Below are positions 18,715 to 28,800 of a stretch of 64,000 bases of DNA, piece by piece. The stretch is from positions 3,554,001-3,618,000 of the forward strand of contig NZ_CP070982.1 of NCBI RefSeq assembly GCF_018417595.1, in the 5' to 3' direction. The stretch comes from Pseudomonas entomophila. Lineage in GTDB: Bacteria > Pseudomonadota > Gammaproteobacteria > Pseudomonadales > Pseudomonadaceae. The notes beneath the pieces were generated by a model that ran no database searches, was not told where the DNA came from, and saw nothing but the letters and a program-made list of their open reading frames with translations. The position numbers and the translations under genes are program-made. Position 1 is the first letter of the stretch; each line of letters begins with the position of its first letter.

Positions 18715-19787
18715 GCTTGGACTCCTTGGCCCAGTGCCACTTCATGGCTCTTCAACGGAATGGCCATGGCGGTGAGGATTTTTCGCGGCCCGGTGTAACC
18801 GTTGCGCGCGTGGATGGTGAGGATGTTGTCGAGGATCACTACGTCGCCCTTCTGCCAGGGGAACTCGACCATGACGTCGCGGTAGATCTGCTGCAGGTGG
18901 CGGATGTGCGCCTCGGGGATCGGGCTGCCGTCGCCGTAGAAGGTGTTCTGCGGCAGGTCGTCGTCGGCGAACTCGGCGCGCAGGCTGTCGCGGATGCTTT
19001 CCGGCAGGGTCAGGGCGTTGAAGAAGGTGGCATGGTTGAACCACACCACTTCGCCGGTGCGCGGGTGGCGCACCATGGCCGGGCCTTTCTGCCGGGTGCG
19101 CAGGCGGTTGCCGGGCTTCCACTCCGGGGTGATGCCGATCTTCGCGCAGTAGGCCTCGACCTCGGCGCGGTCTTCGGTCTGGAACACGGTCTGCCACGGC
19201 AGGCCCATGCCGTCGCCATAGTTGCGCACGTAGAGCACCCCGCCCTTGCGCTCGAATGCCTCGCGCACCTCGGGGTCGATGCGCGGCAGGATCAGCCGGG
19301 TGTCGCCGAACGGCGTCTCGCCGCCGGTGGCCGACGGCAGGTCGCAGTAGAAGTACAGGTGCAGCGGAAACACCGGCGAGTAGGAGTGCTCGTTGTGCGG
19401 GAAGATCCGCTCGGCGGACGGATAGTCAGTGGAGCTGTAGACGTTCAGCGAACGGGTGATCTGGGTCCGTGGCGAAGCGCGGAACAGGTATTCCAGGGCG
19501 CCGCCGGAGATCGCGTCGACGCACTGGTTGAACTCGTTGATGTCCTGCACCGCGAAGCCCCGGAACAGGAGGGTGGCGTGCTGGTCGAGCTTGCGCTCGA
19601 TCAGTTCGCGGTTCTGCCCGGCCCACTGCGCCAGGCCCACGCCCGGCACCTTCGGCGTGCACAGCAACGGCAGGCTGCTGCCTTCGAACATCGGCGAGAA
19701 TTCCACCAGGCTGTCCTGGTCCACGCTCAGACTCTTGCGCCGCCCCTTGGCCAGCATCGGTATGGCTTGCGCCTCGCTCTTGGACAT
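18711..19787 (-). CDS. SyrP-type Fe(II)/2-oxoglutarate-dependent amino-acid beta-hydroxylase
   Basis: A 358-residue TauD/SyrP-family dioxygenase. Iron ligands appear as H131-x-E133 (in FPHNEHSY) and H326 (in ILTIHARNG), with R335 placed to bind 2-oxoglutarate. Such enzymes hydroxylate the beta-carbon of Asp or His while it is tethered to an NRPS carrier protein; the product chelates iron. The gene lies 57 bases after the 3084-residue NRPS and overlaps the His-module gene, so all are probably co-transcribed. Position points to His on the following protein; Asp loaded by the 2604-residue NRPS is the alternative. It also resembles the syrP-like gene of P. putida pyoverdine clusters. Confidence 0.92.
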   Translation of the reverse strand: MSKSEAQAIPMLAKGRRKSLSVDQDSLVEFSPMFEGSSLPLLCTPKVPGVGLAQWAGQNRELIERKLDQHATLLFRGFAVQDINEFNQCVDAISGGALEYLFRASPRTQITRSLNVYSSTDYPSAERIFPHNEHSYSPVFPLHLYFYCDLPSATGGETPFGDTRLILPRIDPEVREAFERKGGVLYVRNYGDGMGLPWQTVFQTEDRAEVEAYCAKIGITPEWKPGNRLRTRQKGPAMVRHPRTGEVVWFNHATFFNALTLPESIRDSLRAEFADDDLPQNTFYGDGSPIPEAHIRHLQQIYRDVMVEFPWQKGDVVILDNILTIHARNGYTGPRKILTAMAIPLKSHEVALGQGVQA

Positions 19788-19844
19788 TTCCCTCTCCCGT
19801 TCGGTGAAGCCGGCGGCCAGGCAGGCCGCCGACGATGACTGTGG

Positions 19845-22800
19845 CTACTGCAACTCGACCCCGCGTGCGCGCCGGCGCATCGGGTGCCGGGCCTTGAGCT
19901 GCGCCTGGCGCGCCTGCGTGGCCGTGGCCTGGACCTGCGCGGCATGGGCCAGCAGCTCGGCCAGCGGCGCCTCGGGCTGGGCCAGCAAGCGCTCGAACAC
20001 CCCTTGCAGCTGGGCGAACAGGTCGGCCATGTCGCTGGCGGCGAACAGGCTGGCGTCGCACTTGAAGGCCGCGGTGAGGCGGTCGGCGCCGTTGACGAAC
20101 TCGGCGATCAGGTCCAGCTCTGTGGCGCCCTGCCCGGCTTCGCGGCTGGTCACCTCCAAACCCTGCGGCGCCTGCATCGGCAGGCTGCCTTCCTGGTAGA
20201 TGAACTTGATCGCGAACAGCGGCGAACGCCCGGCCTGGCGCGGCAAACGCAGGGCCTCGACCAAACGGTCGAAGGGCAGGTCCTGGTGGTCGGACGCGCC
20301 GATCACCACGTCGCGGCAGTGTTCCAGCCACTGCGCGCCACTGGCCTGCTCGTCCAGCTCGAGCTGCAGTACCAGTTGGTTAACGAAGAAGCCGACCATT
20401 TCTTCAACCCCGGCGTGGTTGCGGTTGGCCACGTCGGTGCCCAGGCGCAGGCGGCGGCTGTCGCAACGCTGCGCCAGTACCAGCGAGAAGCCTGCCAGCA
20501 ACAGCATGTACAGGGTCAGGCCACGGGCCTTGGCGCAGGCGCGCAGGGCCTCGGCCAGGGGCGCCGGGAAGTCGAAGGCGTGCACCTGGCAGGTGCCGTC
20601 GGCGACGCCGGGCTGGGCCGTGCCCGGCAGGCGCGTGAGGCGATGGTCGTCGCCCAGGGTGCGCTGCCAGTAGTCCAGCTGGCGGCGCAGCTGCCCGGCC
20701 TCCAGCCACTGCCGCTGCCACACGGCGAAGTCGAGATAAGCCAGGCCCGGCGCCGGCAGGCTTGCCGGCGTGGCGGCAACGGCGGCGTCATAGAGGGCGA
20801 CGAACTCGCGCAGCAGGATGCCGAACGACCAGTGGTCGGCGACGATATGGTGCAAGGTCACCAGCAGCAGGTGCTGGCGGTCGGCCTGGCGCAGCAGGGC
20901 CACGCGCAGCAGCGGGCCGTTGACCAGGTCGAACGGCGCGCGGGCCTCACGGTCCAGCGCCTCGGCCACGGCGGCCTCGCGCTGCGCCTCGGGCAGTTCG
21001 CGCAGGTCGTGCAGGGCGAACGGCAGTGTCATGTCCGGCTGCACCTGCTGCCAGCTGTCGCCGCCCTCCTGGAGGTAAGTGGTGCGCAGCACCGAATGAC
21101 GCGCCAACAGGGCCTGGAAGGCCTGGCGCACGGCCTCGGCATCCAGCTCGCCATCGAGCTGCAAGGCTCGCGGAATGTTGTACATCGAGCTGTGCGGTTC
21201 CAATTGCCAGAGGAACCACAGGCGCTGCTGGGCGAACGACAACGGCTGGCGCTGGCGCGGATCGAGCGCGTGCAGCACAGGGGCCGGCGCGCCCTGCCCC
21301 GGCGCCTCGGCGCGCTCGACGGCGGCGGCGAACTGGGCCAGGTCGCGGGCCTCGAACAGCACCCGCAGCGGCAGGTCGAGCCCCAGGGCGTGGCGCACCC
21401 GGCTGATCACCTGGGTGGCCAGCAACGAGTGGCCGCCCAGGTCGAAGAAGTTGTCCTGCAAGCCGACTTCCGGCAGTTCCAGCACCTCGCACCAGAGATG
21501 CGCCAGCAGGCATTCCAGCTCGCTGCGCGGGGCCACGTGGGCTTGTTGCAGCAGGCGCGTGTCGGGCTGCGGCAGGGCCTTGCGGTCGAGCTTGCCATTG
21601 GGCGTCAGCGGCAACGCCGCCAGCACCTGCCAGTGGGCCGGCTGCATGTAGTCCGGCAGGTCGTCGGCCAGCACCGCGCGCAACCCTTCGCACAACTGGG
21701 CCTGGGCCTCGCGCTCGGCCAGCGGGCCCTGGCGCGGCACCACGTAGGCCACCAGTTGCTGGCCGGATGGCCCCGGCACCGCGACCACCGCCGCCTCGGC
21801 GACCTCGTCCCGGGCCAGCAGGTGCGCCTCGATCTCGCCGGTCTCGACCCGGAAACCACGGATCTTGACCTGGTGATCGACCCGCCCGATGTACTCCATC
21901 TGGCCGTCGGCCAGGCGCCGCACCAGGTCGCCACTGCGGTACAGGCGCGCGCCTGGGGTGCTGGCGAACGGGTCGGGGACGAAGCGTTCGGCGGTCATCG
22001 AAGGCCTTGCGTGGTAGCCACGGGCCAGGGCGCAGCCGCCGATGTAGAGTTCGCCCACCAGGCCATCCCCTTGCAATGCCAGGCCTTCGGCCAGCAGGTA
22101 GGCGCTGCGCCCGGCCACCGGCCGGCCGATCGGCGCGTAGGCCGAGGTGAAGCGGGTGTCGCCTTCGGCCTCCCACAGGAACGGCGTGATCACCGTCTCG
22201 GTGGGGCCGTAGCCGTTGACGATGTAGCGCGGCCGCAGCACCGCCTGGATCTGCTCGAAACCTTCGCGCGGGAAGGCCTCGCCGGCCACGTTGAACGAAC
22301 GCACCGACGGCGCCCGCCCCTGGCTTGCGGCCAATGCGGCCATCTGGCAGGCGTACTGGGTGGGGAAATAGACCAGGCTGGCCTGCTCGCGCTCGATGAC
22401 TTCCAGCGCCTGCTCGGTGCTCCACAGCCCCTCGCCGCGCAGGATGCAACGGGCGCCGCTGATCAGCGGCAACAGCCACTGCTCGGTGCCCCAGTCGAAG
22501 TTCAGCGAGGCGAAATGCAGGAAGCGGTCGGCGCTGTCGATGCGGTAGAAGCGCTGCATGGTCAGCAGGTGGCGCAACAGCGCGCCGTGTTCGAGCGACA
22601 CGCCCTTGGGGCGCCCGGTCGAACCGGAGGTGTACAGCAGGCACAGCAGGTTGTGGCCGTCGAGCGCCACTTGCGGCGCCCCTTGGTCATCGCCCGCGAA
22701 GGCCTGTTGGTCGACCCGCAGCAACCGCGCGTGACGCCCGGCGAGCAGCGTCTCGCCCCGGGCGTCGCCCAGTACCAGGGCCACGCCGCTGTCGTCGAGC

Positions 22801-25800
22801 ATGTAGCCCAGGCGCTCGGCGGGGTATTCAGGGTCCAGCGGCACATAGGCGCCACCCGCCTTGAGAATTGCCAGCAGGCCGACGATCAGGTCGGCGCTGC
22901 GCGGCAGGGCGATACCGACCAGCACGTCGGGGCCGACGCCTTCGGCCACCAGCCGGTGCGCCAGCTGGTTGGCCCGGCTGTTCAGCCAGGCGTAGCTCAG
23001 TGACTGCCCGTCGGCGATCAGGGCGATGGCGTCGGGTGTGCGCTGGGCCTGGGTTTCGATCAGCTGATGAAGCCAGGGCGATGGTTCCATGCCGGTGATA
23101 GCCGGCGGCATCGCCAGCAAGGCCTGGCGCGCAGCGCTCGGCACCGCGTCCAGCGCTGCCAGCACCTGTTCGGCGCCTTCGATGAACTGCGCCAGCAGGC
23201 ATTCGAGCTGGGCCGCCAGGGCTTCCACGGCCTGGCCGACGAAGGCCGCACGCAGGTAGCTGTAGTGCACCTCCAGGTGTTCGCCCAGGGTCACCGCCAG
23301 GGTCAGCGGGTAGTGGGTGCGCTCAAGGTTGCCGACATTGCCGAAACGCACGCCGGCTTGAGCAGACTCGGCCAGCGCGGCGGACAGCGGGTAGTTCTCG
23401 AACACCAGCAGGGTGTCGAACAGCGCATCGCTGCCCTGCCCCGACCAGCGCTGGATCTCGTACAGCGGCGTGTGCTCGTGCTCGCGCAGGGCCAGGTTGA
23501 TGCCCTGTACCTGCTGCAGCCAGTCGCCCAGGCGCTGGGCCAGGCCGGGCCGGGCGATCACCGGCAGGGTGTTGATGAACAGGCCGATCTGCTGCTCGAT
23601 GCCCGGCAACTGCGCCGGGCGCCCCGCCACGGTGGCGCCGAACGCCACGCAGTCCTGGCCGGTGCAGCGCTGCAACAGCAGCAGCCAGGCTGCCTGCACC
23701 AGGGTATTGACCGTGACCTTCTGCTGCCGGGCGAAGGCGCCCAGGCGCTCGCTGAAGGCTGGGGTGAAGCGCTGGTAATGGTCGCCATGGCCGGCCTCGG
23801 CCAACGGCGCGGGCAAGGCGTGGGCGAGCCGGGTCGGGGTTTCCAGCGGCGCCAGCTGGTCGCGCCAGAACGCCTCGCTGAGCGCCAGGTCCTGGCCTTG
23901 CAGCCACTGGATGTAGTCGCGGTAGCGCCCCTGGGCCGGCGCTGGCGTTTGCCCGGCGTAGCGTTGCAGTACCTCGCCCAGCAGGCGCGAATTGCTCCAG
24001 CCGTCGAGCAGCAGGTGGTGGCAGGTCTGGATCAGGTGGTGCCGGTCCGGGCCGGTGCGCACCAACGTCAACCTCAACAGCGGCGGGCAATGCAGGTCGA
24101 AGCCTGCCGCACGGTCTTCCCGGGCCAGTTGCGCCAGGGCCTGGTCGAGGTCGTCGCGGTCGCTCCAGTCCAGCTCGCGCCAAGGCAGTTCGGCCTGGCG
24201 CACCACCATCTGCAAGGGGCGCGGCAGCTCGCCCTGCCAGGCGAAACCGGTGCGCAGGATGGCGTGGGCGTCCACCGCCTGTTGCCAGGCCTGGCGCAAG
24301 CGCTGCGGTTGCAGGCCGTCGACGTCCACGCGCATCTGGTTGATGTAGTCGCCACCGGCGGCTTCGTAGAGCCCGTGGAACAGCATGCCCTGCTGCATCG
24401 GTGACAGCGGGTAGAGGTCTTCCAGCCGGGTGACCGGCAGCGGCAACCCGTCCAGGCCTGCGCTGTCGAGGCCGGCCAGGGGGAAGTCCGAGGCACTGGC
24501 CTGGCCCGACTCCTGGGCACAGCAGTGCGCCACTAGGGCGCGCAGTTCGGTGCTGAAGGCGTCGGCCAGGGCCTGGATGCGTGCAGGCGCGAACATCTCG
24601 CGGCTGAAGCCCCAGCGCAGGGCCAGCTCGCCGCCGTACACCTGCCCTTCCACTGTCAGCCAGTTGGCCAGCGGCGCCCGTGGGTCCTGGGCCTGGCCGC
24701 CACTGGCGGTGGCGGGCCGCAACAGCGCCTGCGCGTCGAACTGGCGGTCGAACTGGCCCAGGTAATTGAAGGTGACCCGGGGCTGCGGCAGCGCCGCCAG
24801 GGCCTGGCGCGTCGCGGCATCGCCCAGGTGACGCAGCAGGCCGTGGCCAAGGCCCTTGTCCGGCACCGCGCGCAACTGTTCCTTGACCGCGACGATCGCC
24901 GCGCCAGGCTCGTCGCCCGGCACCAACAGCAGGGGGTGCAGGCTGGTGAACCAGCCGATGCTGCGCGACAGGTCGAGGCCGTCGAACAGGTCCTCGCGGC
25001 CATGGCCCTCCAGCTCGATCAGCGCGCCGGGTGCCGCCGTCCAGCGGCACAGCACCCGGGCCAGGGCGGTCAGCAACAGGTCGTTGACCTGGGTCCGGTA
25101 GGCGGCCGGGGCCACCTGCAGCAGCTCACGGGTGAGCTGTGCGTCGAAACGGCTTTCGATCTTCTGTTCGTGGCGGTTTTCCAGGGCGCCGGCATGGTTG
25201 TCGCAGGGCAGCTCGGCCACCGGCGCGGCCTGCAACTGCGCCTGCCACCACGGCAGTTGGCCGCTGAAGCGTGGCAGCGCATCGTGCAACTGGCGGGCCC
25301 AGGCCTGGTAGCTGCTGCCGCGCATTGGCAGACACGCCGGCTGGCCGGCCAGCAGTTGACGGTACAGCTGCTGCAAGTCATCGAGCAGCACGCGCCAGGA
25401 CACGCCATCGACCACCAGGTGGTGCAGCACCAGCAGCAACTGCTGGCGGCCCTCGGGCAGGGTCAGCAGCATTACCCGCAACAACGGGCCGGCAGCAAGA
25501 TCCAGGCTGCGCTGGGCCGCTTCGCAGTGGGCCAGGGCTTCGACATCGTCCTGTGCCTCGCGCAACCAGAGCACCTCGCCGGCCTGTTCGGCGTAGTACT
25601 GGCGCCAGCCTTGCGCACCTTCGACAAAGCGCAGGCGCAGGCTGTCATGCTGTTCCAGCAAGTGCTCCAGCGCCTTGGCCAGCAGGTCGGCGTCCAGCGG
25701 CGCCTGGGCGTCGAGCAGCAGCGACTGGTTCCAGTGCCCGCGGGCCGGAATTGCCTGGTCGAAGAACCAGTGCTGGATCGGCGTCAACGGCACCTCGCCG

Positions 25801-28800
25801 CTGGCCGGCCCCTGCTCCACCTGCACCCGGGCCTGGCCGGCGACCTGGGCCAGGCCACGGATGGTCTGGAACTGGAAGATATCCTTGGGGGTCAGCGCCA
25901 GGCCCGCCTCGCGGGCGCGGCTGACCACCTGCATGGAGACGATCGAGTCGCCGCCCAGCTCGAAGAAGTTGTCCAGCGCGCCCACCTGCTCCAGCCCCAG
26001 CAGCGCCTGCCAGATCTGCGCCAGGGCCTGCTCGCGCGCGCCACTGGGCGGCACGTGTTCACGCTGCGCCTGCACCGCGTCCGGCGCCGGCAGGGCCTTG
26101 CGGTCAAGCTTGCCGTTGGGGGTCAGCGGCAGGCGTGCGAGGAACAGCATCGCGGCCGGCACCATGTAGTCGGGCAAGTGCTCGCCCAGGGCTGCGCGCA
26201 GGGTGCCACGCAGGGCGTCCTGCGCGGTGGCGTCCTCGACCAGCTGGGCATCGACCGGCACCATATAGGCCACCAACTGGCGACCACTGGGCCCGTCCGG
26301 CGCCAGCACCGCCACCTCATGAACACTCGCCTGCGCCTGCAAGCGCGCCTCGATCTCGCCCAGCTCGATACGCAAACCGCGCACCTTGACCTGATGGTCG
26401 ATGCGCCCGATGTACTCCAGTTCGCCGCCCTCGCGGTAGCGCACCAGGTCGCCCGTGCGGTACAGGCGGCCACCGTCGCCGGCGAACGGGTCGGGCACGA
26501 AGCGCTCGGCGGTCAGCGCCGGGCGCCCCAGGTAGCCACGGGTGATGCCGGCGCCGGCCAGGTACAGCTCGGCGCCGCAGCCCTGGGGCAGAGGCTGTAG
26601 CTGGCTGTCCAGCAGGTAGGCCGCGGTATGCGGCAGCGGCCGGCCGATGCTGGCGCGGCCCCCGGCCTGGCGGCGGGTCCAGGTCGAATAGGTGGTGTCC
26701 TCGGAGGGGCCATACAGGTCGTAGACGTGCTCAAGCCCCGGCAGCGCGTAAAGCTCATCGACCAGACGCTGCTTGAGCGGCTCGCCGGCCAGGTTGACGA
26801 TGCGCACGCCGGCAGGCAGTTGCCCGCCACGCAGCAGCGCGGCGATCGCCGACGGCACGGTGTTGACCAGGCGCACCAGGTCGCGCGCCGGCAGCTCGGG
26901 CAACTCCAGCGCGTTGCGCGCCAGGACGATGTAGCCACCCGCCGCCAGGGTGACGAACAACTCCCATACCGACAGGTCGAAGCAGATCGAGGTGGACGCC
27001 AGCACGCCCTGGATATCCTCGTCGCGGTACACCTGGCGCGACCAGTGCAGCAAGGCCAACACGTTGCGATGGGCGATGGCCACGCCTTTCGGGCGGCCGG
27101 TGGAGCCGGAGGTGTAGATCACATAGGCCAGGTTCTGCGCTGAAGCACGGTTGACCGGTGGTTCGGCCGGCCAGGTCGCGAGGGACTGCGCGTCGCCGTC
27201 CAGCAACAAGACTTCGCAGCATGCCTGCAACCCCAGACGCGCGGCGACTTCGCCGTCACTGAGCACCAGGCGCGCAGCGCTGTCTTCGAGCATGTAGGCG
27301 ACCCGCTCGGCCGGGTAGTCCGGGTCCAGCGGCACATAGGCGCCACCGGCCTTGAACACCGCCAGCAGCGCCACCACCAGTTGCGGCGTGCGCGGCAGCG
27401 CCACCCCGACCCGCACCTCCGGCCCCACGCCCGCAGCGACCAGGCGCTGGGCCAGGCGGTTGGCCCAGCGGTCGAGCTCGGCATGGCTGTAGTGACGCTC
27501 GCCGTGCACCAGCGCCAGGGCCTCGGGCTGTGCCTGGGCCTGCTGAGTGATGCACTGGTCGATGCGCGACAGGCTGTCGTAGCCATCGCCTGCCGGGTTC
27601 CACGCGTGCAACTGACGCGCAAGCTCCGCCTCGCCCAGCATCGGCAGCCGCGAAACGGCCTGGCTCGGGTCGGCGACCATCGCCCGCAGCAGGTTGAGCC
27701 AGTGCTCGGCCATGCGTGCGATGGTTTCGGGGGCGAACAGTTCGTCGGCGTAGGTCAACGCCGCGTGCAGCCGGCCGCCCTTCTCCCAGGTGTCCAGGCT
27801 CAGGTCGAACTGGGTGGTGCGCCCTTCCCACTCGATCACCCCGAAGCGAATGCCGGATTCGGTCTGCAGGGCCGTCAGGTCGGTGACCAGCGGCTGGTGG
27901 TTGTACATCACCTGGAACAGCGGGTTGTGCGCCAGGCTGCGCTCAAGCTTCAGCGCCTCGACCAGGCGCTCGAACGGCAGCTCCTGGTGCGCCTGGGCGC
28001 CCAGGGCGGTGTCGCGCACCTGGGCGATCAGCTGCGCGACGGTGGTGTCCGCGTCCAGCTGGCAGCGCAGCACCTGGGTATTGACGAAAAAGCCGATCAG
28101 CCCTTCGACCTCGGCGCGGTTGCGGTTGGCGATGGGCACCCCGACGCGCAGGTCGGCCTGGCCGCTGTAGCGATGGAGCAAGGCGTCGAACGCCGCCAGC
28201 AGGACCATGAACAGGCTGGCCTGGTGCTGCTGGGCGAAGCTGCGCAGTTGCTCGGCCAGCGCCGCGTCGACGGCGAAGCCATGGCGCGTGCCGCGATGGC
28301 TTGGCGTGGCCGGGCGCGGGAAATCGATGGGCAGTTCCAGCACCGGGTGCTCGTCCCCCAGGGCTGCCTGCCAGTACTCCAGCTGGCGCTCCTGCTCGCC
28401 GGCCTCGAGCCAGGCGCGCTGCCACAGCGCATAGTCGGCGTACTGCAACGGCAGCGGCGCCAGCGGCATGGCCTGGCCACGGGCAAAGGCGTCGTAGCAG
28501 CGAATGAACTCGTCGATCAGCACGTTCATCGACCAGCCATCGGAGACGATGTGGTGCAGGGTCAGCAGCAGCACATGGCGCTGCGCCTCCAGTTGCAGCA
28601 GGCGCACCCGCCACAGCGGCCCCTGCTGCAGGTCGAACGGCTCGCGCGCCTGGGCCTGGGCGCGCTGGCGGACGGCGGCCTCGCGGGCTGCCGGGGCGAG
28701 CGCGCGCAGGTCCTCGAACAGCACCTGCATCGGCTGCGCCGCCGGCACCTGCTGCAAGCCGCGCTCGCCATCCAGATGGAACGCGCAGGCCAAGGTCTGG

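Noticed and set aside
20829..21300. Reading the terminal C domain of the 3084-residue NRPS as the interface domain
   Set aside because: It keeps most catalytic residues (HHxxxD), while the first domain of the following 1014-residue protein has lost them all and sits directly before the His A domain, a better fit for an interface role.
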